Positions 1 through 7,177 of a DNA stretch of 64,000 nt are shown piece by piece. Every line of letters starts with the position of its first letter. Positions within the stretch are counted from its first letter, which is position 1. A program made the position numbers and the translations under genes. Source of the stretch: Nitrosomonas eutropha (GTDB lineage Bacteria; Pseudomonadota; Gammaproteobacteria; Burkholderiales; Nitrosomonadaceae); contig NZ_FPBL01000003.1 of the NCBI RefSeq assembly GCF_900116685.1, positions 62,001-126,000 on the forward strand, in the 5' to 3' direction. The notes beneath the pieces were generated by a model. It saw nothing but the letters and a program-made list of their open reading frames with translations, did no database searches and had not been told where the DNA came from.

Positions 1-153
1 ATTACTAACAGCAACGCAGTCATCAAGCGTTATCGCCCCATCCTTTTTATCTACAAACACCCGCAACAATCTGCCTGGAGTAGATTGTTCAATATCAACC
101 AGCTCATACCCCAGACCAGCAATCGTTGGCTCGAGCAGCTCAAACAATGACAT
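1..153 (-). CDS. rimP: Ribosome maturation factor RimP, N-terminal part
   Basis: This is the first 51 codons of a leftward gene cut by the window edge. The visible protein starts [20 protein letters not shown] and continues with a DIEQ...[16 protein letters not shown] segment, which is the typical N-terminal domain of RimP (former YhbC). RimP binds free 30S subunits and helps their maturation. The ATG is at 153-151. In related genomes nusA and infB follow; they would lie outside the window to the left. Confidence 0.9.
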   Translation of the reverse strand, partial: MSLFELLEPTIAGLGYELVDIEQSTPGRLLRVFVDKKDGAITLDDCVAVSN

Positions 154-576
154 AGCCCCACCACAAATAAAAAATGGGCTAACCAGCCCACCCTCGAAAC
201 ACATTTGTATTATAGCAAGGATTACAGTTCATAAAAACAGAAATTTATTTTACACCAATGTTTCCAACAAGTTATCACGAGTTTCATCTAAAACATACAT
301 TGAAGCAATCGATCCCGCCGACATAAATATCGGCCTCAAACACTCCAATTCAGGATCGATACCTTCTGCACTTTGCAAACGCAAAAACGACTGGGCCCCA
401 ATCTTCGCCAAATAACCGTCGAGGCTAAGGCCTGTAGAGATTTAGTATCTGATGTATGCGGGCTGTGCCTCAACCCAAATTGTCCATCAGGCGTAAATTC
501 TGTGTATCTTCTATGGATTTCTAATGGATTATTGAGGTTCAATTCACGTATAAATATTCGACTGACATGAACAAAG
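154..576. other. Gap upstream of rimP; possible decayed coding remnant
   Basis: No intact gene is evident. On the minus strand a 56-residue open frame at about 244-420 reads ...DGYLAKIGAQSFLRLQ..., ending LLETLV-stop. A second frame at 336-542 reads ...FTPDGQFGLRHSPHTSDTK. The two could be out-of-frame pieces of one dead gene, but I do not recognise the family. The A+T-rich stretch at 180-260 may hold the rimP promoter. Confidence 0.3.
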
Positions 577-1135
577 ACACAGTAGGCAAAGATGGAGCAC
601 CATTATTTGGGCAAAGCAGGCGATTCGGGATGCAGTGGCACGAACAATCGCCAGTTTGTGGATGTGGGAGATACGTACAGACAGTCTCTGGTGCGAATTA
701 CCAGCTGCATTTGGCAAATGGGGCACGACCTCTTCAGCATTTGCAGGACTGGAGCAAGGTTGGTGTATTCAAGTGTTACAGCAGCAGGACTACCAGGGAC
801 GAGCTCTCAGACTCTGTTCAATATCTCACTGAAGGGCGCATTATGACGTTGAAATTAAACGAGAAAGCGGAGCATACTTGAAGTATGTGAGCATTTTTTG
901 AGTTTAATTTTGCCTTGCACTGCATCCCTTGATCGAGGTCTTGAACAGATTCTCAGATAAACCGACGCAAAAACTTCCTTGCCATTGATTCGGAAATGTA
1001 CAAATAGCGCCATTTCACAGAAAGTTTCTTTGGAAGAGTCCAAGCGTATTGCTTTACGCAGCGACAGGACCGACTACAGCTTCTCGTCGGCCATTTACCT
1101 GCTATCTGCTATCTGCTGTCATCAGCTCCAGATGA
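577..1135 (+). pseudogene. IS5-family transposase remnant, multiply frameshifted and interrupted
   Basis: Pieces of one IS5-type transposase can be read in order by changing frame. From about 592 the frame reads HHYLGKAGDSGCSGTNNRQF. From about 665 a second frame reads RTDSLWCELPAAFGKWGTT. From about 737 a third reads LQHLQDWSKVGVFKCYSS. The C-terminal end reappears at about 990-1120 as EMYK-stop-RHFTESFF and KRIALRSDRTDYSFSSAIYL. The central catalytic part is missing and the gap is filled by the inverted-repeat element at 806-956. A 7-base tandem duplication (ctatctg twice, near 1100) adds another frameshift. It cannot encode an active transposase. The family assignment rests on motif memory. 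Confidence 0.75.
806..956. repeat. MITE-like inverted-repeat element, copy 1 (151 bp)
   Basis: The left end CTCAGACTCTGTTCAA (806-821) and the reverse complement of the right end, CTGAGAATCTGTTCAA (956-941), match at 14 of 16 positions. The element sits inside the IS5-type transposase relic. Its first 50 bases closely match those of a second copy at 27216-27294, and the right ends also match. No coding capacity is seen. It looks like a non-autonomous transposable element; the parent IS is not in the window. Confidence 0.7.
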
Positions 1136-1140
1136 ATCTC

Positions 1141-1473
1141 AATAAAATCTAGCCAAAACACGATCTCATAAGAAATTCGCAAAGAAAAATCTGCTATGAA
1201 TAACCACGTTCTCAGGAAGCGGGGGTGCTATATTGTATCTTGATCAATAAAGTCAGAAAATTCACGAATTATTAATATTTCATGTATTTTACCCGGAACA
1301 ACAACAACAGCTTCCTCCGTGGGGCAATTACCTCCGTCATTAAAGCTTCACCAGCTTTATTATGTCGAGTAACCAGGCATCAAGATAAATCCACCATCAC
1401 TTTTAGCAGATAACAGTCTTGTCTGTCTTCATATGCAAACGCAGATATTAGAATTTTTGCAGGATTCACGGTA
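1141..1473. other. Gap upstream of the DUF1841 gene
   Basis: No gene is seen. A short perfect stem, AAAGCT-tcacc-AGCTTT (about 1341-1357), is present but without a clear run of T. The A+T-rich stretch at 1240-1290 could carry the promoter of the DUF1841 gene. Confidence 0.35.
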
Positions 1474-1911
1474 ATGTTCAATCCCACAAGAAACCAGGCA
1501 CGACAACTGTTCTTTGATACATGGCACAAATATCAACAAAGAGAACCACTATCCGGCATGGAAACCATAGCAGTGGAAGTTATCCTGCAGCACCCGGAAT
1601 ATCATTCCATACTGCAGGACACCGAACGTTATCTTGACAAGGATTATCCACCTGAACAGGGCAAAATAAACCCCTTCCTGCATATGAGTATGCACATCGC
1701 CATCCGGGAGCAGCTTGCCATCAATCAGCCAACCGGTATTCTTCAGCGTTTCGAACAACTGAAAACTAAGCTACAAGGGGACGAGCATGAAGCGATGCAC
1801 CACACGATGGATTGTCTTGCAGAAATGCTCTGGCAATCTCAGCGCAACCAATCACCCCCCGATGCCAGTATTTATCTGGAATGCATGGACAAGCAGATCG
1901 GAAACAAATAA
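1474..1911 (+). CDS. DUF1841 family protein
   Basis: This 145-residue soluble protein has the signature start MFNPTRNQARQLFFDTWHKY and the family core ...VILQHPEYHSIL... followed by INPFLHMSMHIAIREQL. DUF1841 proteins are common in beta- and gammaproteobacteria and have no established function. The length is typical. The ATG at 1474 follows an AGGA element about 12 bases upstream. In related genomes it often lies beside small cytochrome c genes, as here, where they are convergent. Confidence 0.85.
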   Translation: MFNPTRNQARQLFFDTWHKYQQREPLSGMETIAVEVILQHPEYHSILQDTERYLDKDYPPEQGKINPFLHMSMHIAIREQLAINQPTGILQRFEQLKTKLQGDEHEAMHHTMDCLAEMLWQSQRNQSPPDASIYLECMDKQIGNK

Positions 1912-1949
1912 AAAGCGGAATGTGCCTCTGCCACCAGACACGCTCCGCT
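1910..1949 (-). terminator. Intrinsic terminator of the cytochrome c pair
   Basis: The stem AGCGGA (1914-1919) pairs with TCCGCT (1944-1949). Read on the minus strand it is followed by TTTTTATTTG. It lies just past the stop codon of the leftward cytochrome c gene and overlaps the stop of the convergent DUF1841 gene. Confidence 0.6.
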
Positions 1950-1978
1950 CATCACCCCACCCAGTATGCGAGGCAATA

Positions 1979-2305
1979 TTATCTTTTAACTTGCAGACCC
2001 GATTGACTGGAATAATAAAATGCCAGATTTTCGATATCATCTGCACTCAGAGCAGCCGCCATACCGGCCATCACCGGGTCTTTACGCGTACCTGATTTGT
2101 AATCTTTTAATACTTTTGCAATATAGGTTCTGGGCTGGCCGCCAATTTTCGGAAACATCGGCACCGGGCTATTGCCATCTACACCATGACAGGACGAACA
2201 AACTTCCTCAGCCTTCTTTTTGCCAGCATCGATATCTGCTGCGATCACCTGCCCCGCCAGAAGAAATATTACCCCGCTGACTGCGGCCACCAAATAGCTT
2301 TTCAT
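1979..2305 (-). CDS. Small class I cytochrome c (c553/c4-like), periplasmic
   Basis: The 108-residue product begins MKSYLVAAVSGVIFLLAGQV, a Sec signal peptide ending near Ala22. A single haem site CSSCH is at residues 36-40 and a likely Met axial ligand lies in KDPVMAGMAAAL. It resembles one domain of cytochrome c4 or a c553 electron carrier. The start at 2305 is chosen because of the signal peptide and an AAGGGA element upstream; a longer frame to 2341 would spoil the signal. It follows a paralogous cytochrome gene by 32 bases, so the two form an operon. The redox partner cannot be told from sequence. Confidence 0.88.
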   Translation of the reverse strand: MKSYLVAAVSGVIFLLAGQVIAADIDAGKKKAEEVCSSCHGVDGNSPVPMFPKIGGQPRTYIAKVLKDYKSGTRKDPVMAGMAAALSADDIENLAFYYSSQSGLQVKR

Positions 2306-2337
2306 GTTATTTATATCCCTTAGATTAAGAAGAATGA

Positions 2338-2664
2338 TCAATTGCCAGCGTAATAAGCAGCCAGAGCATCAATATCCTCATCAGAAAGTGTTCCCGCAAT
2401 GCCAACCATTGTCGGATGATTACGCTCTCCGGATCTGTAATCTTTTAACGCCTTGACCAGGTAAGGCAGGTGTTGTCCGCCAAGTTTTGGCACGTGGTAA
2501 ACAAACGGATATGCAGTGCGATATCCCTCAATACCATGGCAGCCCTGGCACATGGCGATCTTGCTTTTAACCGAATCAGTACTTCCAGCTGCATCTGCCA
2601 CACCGGAAAACGACAGAATCAAGCCAGAAGCGATAAGTAGTTTGACGGCAGCTGCCTTTTTCAC
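2338..2664 (-). CDS. Small class I cytochrome c, paralogue of the next gene
   Basis: This 108-residue protein has a signal peptide (MKKAAAVKLLIASGLILSFS, cleavage near ADA-AG), one haem site CQGCH at residues 39-43, and a probable Met ligand in NHPTMVGIAGTL. The C-terminal half, LGGQHLPYLVKALKDYRSGE, parallels IGGQPRTYIAKVLKDYKSGT of the following gene, so the pair arose by tandem duplication. A strong GAGGAGG site precedes the ATG. It is the first gene of the two-gene cytochrome operon. Confidence 0.88.
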   Translation of the reverse strand: MKKAAAVKLLIASGLILSFSGVADAAGSTDSVKSKIAMCQGCHGIEGYRTAYPFVYHVPKLGGQHLPYLVKALKDYRSGERNHPTMVGIAGTLSDEDIDALAAYYAGN

Positions 2665-2776
2665 TTTTGCATCCTCCTCTCAAAAAAGCGAACTTTAAAC
2701 GATGGGTGTTGTTTAGTCAATGAAGGCTGTAGCTATGTCCCTGTTGTGTATAGGGAAATTATTTTTTCAGCACTTT

Positions 2777-4720
2777 TTATCCATTCTTTTTGCAAACTGT
2801 TTCCACAATAGCCCGCTTGTTTTCCAGCATCTCCCAGCGAGAATAGTATGCCGCAAGCTTCTTTTCCAGCTCGGCCGCACGCGCCTGCAATACCATTGCA
2901 TCATTATGGTTATTTTTATAAATAACAGGGGCACTTAATTTTTGGCCAACTATTATTTGTTCTTTTTCAAGAAAATCGATTTTCCCTGGCAGTGCTTCCA
3001 GCTCTTTAGTCTCTTGATAACTCAATCCAGCTGAGCCAGGTGATTTATCTTTTTTGATCTGGGACGGTTTGATTGTCGATCTGAGAGAGTCACTACTTTC
3101 CTGCTGTGGCATCTTTGCATTTGATTTGGATCGCAACCATTCCTGATAACCGCCTGCATATTCACGCAGATACCCATCTCCTTCAAACACGATGGCCTGG
3201 GTCACCACATTATCAATAAAAGCACGATCGTGGCTCACCAGAAAGAGCGTACCGCTATATTCTAGCAACAGGGTTTCCAGCAATTCAAGTGTTTCAATAT
3301 CGAGGTCATTGGTCGGCTCATCCAGAACCAGCACATTGGCTGGGCGTGTAAACAAGCGAGCAAGCAACAACCGGTTACGTTCACCGCCGGACAGCGATTT
3401 CACAGGTGAGCGAGCACGTTGAGGTGGGAACAGGAAATCTTCCAGGTAACTGATGACATGCCTGCGTGTACCATCAATTTCAACAAACTCTGAACCCTGG
3501 CTGATGGAATCAACCAAGGTTTTATCTTCATCCAATTGCTCCCGCAATTGGTCAAAATAAGCTATGGATAACTTGGTACCCAGTCGTATCGTTCCGGAAT
3601 CCGGCTGCAGCTCACCCAGTATCAGTTTCAGCAAAGTGGACTTACCGGACCCATTAGGGCCAAGCAACCCAACACGATCACCCCGCATGATGCGACAGGA
3701 GAAATCCTGAATAATCGTTTTATCTCCGTAGCGCTTGGTCACATGTTCCAGCTCCGCGACCAGCTGCCCGGAATGTTGTCCTGCATCCACCCGAAAACTG
3801 ACATTCCCAATCCGATCCCTCCGAGCTGCACGCTCCAGCCTCAGCGCTTCCAGCCTTCTAACCCGACCTTCATTACGCGTCCGCCGGGCCTGAATTCCCT
3901 TGCGTATCCAGACTTCTTCCTGATCCAGTACCTTATCGAATTTCCGGTTATGAACCGCCTCGATTTCTAGCAGTTCGGCTTTCTTTTGCTGATATGCCGA
4001 AAAATTACCGGAAAAACTTTTCAGCTCCCCACGATCCAGCTCAATAATGCGAGTCGCCACGTTATCCAGAAAACGCCGATCATGGGTAATAAAAAGCACG
4101 CTGCCAGAAAACCCCTGCAGCATTTCCTCAAGCCATTCTATCGATGAAAAATCGAGGTGGTTAGTTGGCTCATCCAGCAGCAGCACATCTGGCGACACAA
4201 CCAGTGCCCGCGCCAGTGCCACCCGCTTACGCCCTCCTCCCGATAACGTCCCTACAATCGTATCTTCCTGCAGATCAAGCCGGTTGATCGCCGTTTCTAC
4301 TTTATGGTGAAGACTCCAGCCATTTTGGGATTCAAGCACGCTCTGCAACTGCTGCATACGATCAAGCAACCCCTCAGTATCTGCCCCCTCCTCCCCCAGT
4401 GCATGAGATATCTGATGATAATCCAGCAAAGTTTGTGCTAGCGTACCAAGCCCTCGGGCAACCTCCGCAAATACTGATTCATTCTCATCAAGTACCGGCT
4501 CCTGTGGGATATAAGCAACGTTTACGCCAGGCGCTATCCACAACTGTCCATCATCCAGTTTGATTTCACCCGCCAAGGCGCGTAACAGGCTGGATTTTCC
4601 GGTACCGTTACGGCCGATCAGCCCGACCCGCTCACCTGGATCAAGTTGCAACACGGCTTGATTGAGCAAAGCATGGTGGCCAAAGGCTAAACAGGCGTTA
4701 TCGAGTGTCAAAAGCGGCAT
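2777..4720 (-). CDS. uup: ABC-F family ATPase Uup
   Basis: The 647-residue protein has two ABC ATPase domains and no membrane segment. The first Walker A is GRNGTGKSS at residues 36-44, with signature LSGGGRKR and Walker B LLLDEPTNHLD. The second half has GPNGSGKST, LSGGERNR and VLVLDEPTNDLD. After about residue 530 comes a charged linker and a coiled-coil C-terminal domain (QETKELEALPGKIDFLEKEQ), the mark of Uup among ABC-F proteins. Uup acts in the cytoplasm on ribosomes or DNA intermediates and lowers precise transposon excision in E. coli. It is transcribed alone, divergently from selD. Confidence 0.92.
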   Translation of the reverse strand: MPLLTLDNACLAFGHHALLNQAVLQLDPGERVGLIGRNGTGKSSLLRALAGEIKLDDGQLWIAPGVNVAYIPQEPVLDENESVFAEVARGLGTLAQTLLDYHQISHALGEEGADTEGLLDRMQQLQSVLESQNGWSLHHKVETAINRLDLQEDTIVGTLSGGGRKRVALARALVVSPDVLLLDEPTNHLDFSSIEWLEEMLQGFSGSVLFITHDRRFLDNVATRIIELDRGELKSFSGNFSAYQQKKAELLEIEAVHNRKFDKVLDQEEVWIRKGIQARRTRNEGRVRRLEALRLERAARRDRIGNVSFRVDAGQHSGQLVAELEHVTKRYGDKTIIQDFSCRIMRGDRVGLLGPNGSGKSTLLKLILGELQPDSGTIRLGTKLSIAYFDQLREQLDEDKTLVDSISQGSEFVEIDGTRRHVISYLEDFLFPPQRARSPVKSLSGGERNRLLLARLFTRPANVLVLDEPTNDLDIETLELLETLLLEYSGTLFLVSHDRAFIDNVVTQAIVFEGDGYLREYAGGYQEWLRSKSNAKMPQQESSDSLRSTIKPSQIKKDKSPGSAGLSYQETKELEALPGKIDFLEKEQIIVGQKLSAPVIYKNNHNDAMVLQARAAELEKKLAAYYSRWEMLENKRAIVETVCKKNG

Positions 4721-4952
4721 GGGAAATTATTAATCAGCTGAGGAAAAATAGTGTCTTGGAGAAGAAGAGATATTACTGTCCTCTAAAATATCAAGACAGA
4801 CTAACTCAACAACCATAACATTATTATACTACTGCCTCAAACTGGCGGCAGAAGGTCGGCCGTGCTGACAGCCTGAAAACCCGCTTGATTCGGCACTAAC
4901 CAGTGTTTCACAGATATTCGTTACAACAGAATACTTTTTATTTTGAATATTC

Positions 4953-6002
4953 ATGTACCCAGAAAAAATTGCACTGACACAAACGGTACAAAAAGGCGGA
5001 TGTGCCGCCAAGGTTGCTGCCACAACATTACGCCGGATTTTGCAGCAAGTCAGCTTTCCAGCAGCACATTCTGCGCTGATGGTGGATGGCCGCTATTTTG
5101 ACGATGCCGCCATCTACAAAATCAATGAACAAACTGCTCTGGTGCAAACACTGGATTTTTTCACGCCGATTGTTGATACCCCGAGGCTATTTGGTGAAAT
5201 TGCCGCCGCCAATGCCATCAGCGATGTATATGCCATGGGCGGCAGACCCGTTACCGCCATGGGTATTCTGGCATTTCCACTGACCACTCTGCCCGAACAC
5301 GTCATCGTTGATGTCCTGCAAGGTGCCAGCAACAAGATCGCTGAAGCAGGTGCCAATTTTGTCGGCGGCCATTCGATTGATGATGACACCTTGAAGTTTG
5401 GTCTGTCAGTCACCGGGTTAGTCAATCCACAACAGGTATGGACCAACGCTGGCGCACAGCCAGGAGATCATCTGATTTTGACCAAAGCACTGGGAACAGG
5501 CACGCTGACAGCCGGAATAAAACGGCAGCAATTGCAAGAGGAAGACATCATGGAAGCACTGGACAGCATGACAGCTATCAATAACGCCATCGACTGTCTG
5601 TCACCGGATTCGCTGGCAGCTATCCATGCCGCTACCGATATCACCGGCTTTGGCTTTTCCGGCCACGCCATGCAACTGGCAAACGCCAGCAACGTTACCC
5701 TGAGCATTACAGCTAACAATCTCCCCCGGTTTGGCAAAACTTTCTACTGCCTGGAAAACAATTTTCTGACCAAGGCGCACCGAACCAATGCGGAGTACAC
5801 CACACCACACATCAATGATGCAAAACTGGATGCGCTGCACAAACTGCTGATTCACGATCCGCAAACCAGCGGTGGTTTGTTATTAAGCGTAGCGCCTGAA
5901 GTCAGCCGGTCCATGCTGCAAGTGCTGCGTACACGCTTCAAATCAGCAGTAATAGTAGGAACCGTTCATCCTCGTCAAGATAAAGCGGTGCAATTTGAAT
6001 AA
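4953..6002 (+). CDS. selD: Selenide, water dikinase (selenophosphate synthetase)
   Basis: SelD makes selenophosphate from selenide and ATP. The 349-residue protein keeps the reactive Cys17 and Lys20 in GGCAAK, the VDGRYFDDAA and QTLDFFTPIVD phosphate/metal loops, the NAISDVYAMGG segment, and DITGFGFSGH and HDPQTSGGLL near the end. It overlaps mnmH by 8 bases. No selA, selB or tRNA-Sec is in the window, so the visible use of selenophosphate is tRNA 2-selenouridine rather than selenocysteine. Confidence 0.95.
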   Translation: MYPEKIALTQTVQKGGCAAKVAATTLRRILQQVSFPAAHSALMVDGRYFDDAAIYKINEQTALVQTLDFFTPIVDTPRLFGEIAAANAISDVYAMGGRPVTAMGILAFPLTTLPEHVIVDVLQGASNKIAEAGANFVGGHSIDDDTLKFGLSVTGLVNPQQVWTNAGAQPGDHLILTKALGTGTLTAGIKRQQLQEEDIMEALDSMTAINNAIDCLSPDSLAAIHAATDITGFGFSGHAMQLANASNVTLSITANNLPRFGKTFYCLENNFLTKAHRTNAEYTTPHINDAKLDALHKLLIHDPQTSGGLLLSVAPEVSRSMLQVLRTRFKSAVIVGTVHPRQDKAVQFE

Positions 6003-7173
6003 CCCAAACATCAATAGCGATGAGTTGACAGCTTTATTCACAGCGGATACGCCACTAATTGATGTACGTGCACCGGTTGAATTCATACAGGGATCCCTGC
6101 CCGGTTCGGTCAACCTGCCCATCCTCAATGATGAGGAGCGCGCACTGGTCGGCGCCACTTACAAACAACAAGGTTCTAAAGCAGCGGTTATGCTCGGCTA
6201 TAAGATGATTTCGGGTCGGGTAAAACAGGATCGTCTGCAACAATGGCTTGATTTTATCCGGCAGCATCCCCGAGCCGTGCTGTATTGCTTTCGAGGAGGA
6301 AAGCGCTCGCAAATCACGCAGCAATGGTTGAAAGATGCCGGTATCGACAGGCCGTTGATCATCGGCGGCTACAAGCAAGCACGCCAATTTTTGATCAACA
6401 CAATTGACCGGTTCAGTGAAAACCATAGATTGCTGGTGATTACCGGGCCGACAGGCAGCGGTAAAACCCGGCTGATCCAGCAGATCAGCAACAACCACCC
6501 GGCACTTGATATCGAAGCCCTTGCCCGGCATCGTGGCTCCGCTTTTGGAGGTATGCCTACTCCTCAGCCCACACAAATTGATTTTGAAAACCAGCTGGCT
6601 GTCAGCCTGCTCAAACTGAAACAGAGCTACCTGTCTGATCCAATAGTTGTGGAAGACGAAAGCCGACACACAGGCAAGGTATATTTACCAACCAGCTTCT
6701 TTGAACACATACGCAGTTCCAAAATTATCTGGGTAGATGAGCCACTGGCAACCAGAGTGGATAATATTTTTGAGGACTATATCCTCGCCACTCCGATCGG
6801 CCAGGCGCTGCAGGCCCGGCGCAACACACAACCATTGTCTTCTGCCACGGAAATCCAGGCAATGCTATGCCAGCGAGCACAACTGTTATTTGACAAATAT
6901 GCCAATGCCTTGCAGGCAATCAGCAAAAAACTGGGAGGTGTACGATTCCAGGAAATATCGCAGGATCTGGAAAATGCCCGATCCAGCTTCGTGAATAGAA
7001 ATGAAATCCAATCAAACAAGATCTGGATTGAAAAACTGGTGAAATATTACTATGACCCGCTGTATCTCGGCTCCCTGCAACGCCGCCAGGTCAACCCCTG
7101 CTTCAAAGGTTCACGGCAGGCCGTAATAAACTACCTGCAGACCCGTAAAAACCGAGCAATCCAATCTGAATGA
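5995..7173 (+). CDS. mnmH: tRNA 2-selenouridine synthase
   Basis: MnmH (SelU/YbbB) replaces sulfur by selenium in 2-thiouridine at the wobble position of tRNAs for Lys, Glu and Gln. The N-terminal rhodanese domain has the reactive Cys98 in VLYCFRGGKRS. The C-terminal P-loop domain has GPTGSGKT at residues 151-158. The start is taken as TTG at 5995, inside the end of selD: the next in-frame Met codons lie inside the rhodanese domain and the N-terminal LIDVRAPVEF motif must be kept. Translation is probably coupled to selD. The 392-residue length is a little longer than the E. coli enzyme. Confidence 0.93.
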   Translation: MNNPNINSDELTALFTADTPLIDVRAPVEFIQGSLPGSVNLPILNDEERALVGATYKQQGSKAAVMLGYKMISGRVKQDRLQQWLDFIRQHPRAVLYCFRGGKRSQITQQWLKDAGIDRPLIIGGYKQARQFLINTIDRFSENHRLLVITGPTGSGKTRLIQQISNNHPALDIEALARHRGSAFGGMPTPQPTQIDFENQLAVSLLKLKQSYLSDPIVVEDESRHTGKVYLPTSFFEHIRSSKIIWVDEPLATRVDNIFEDYILATPIGQALQARRNTQPLSSATEIQAMLCQRAQLLFDKYANALQAISKKLGGVRFQEISQDLENARSSFVNRNEIQSNKIWIEKLVKYYYDPLYLGSLQRRQVNPCFKGSRQAVINYLQTRKNRAIQSE

Positions 7174-7177
7174 CTTC

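Noticed and set aside
6055-6669. 204-codon minus-strand frame
   Set aside because: It is antisense to mnmH, whose rhodanese and P-loop motifs are intact.
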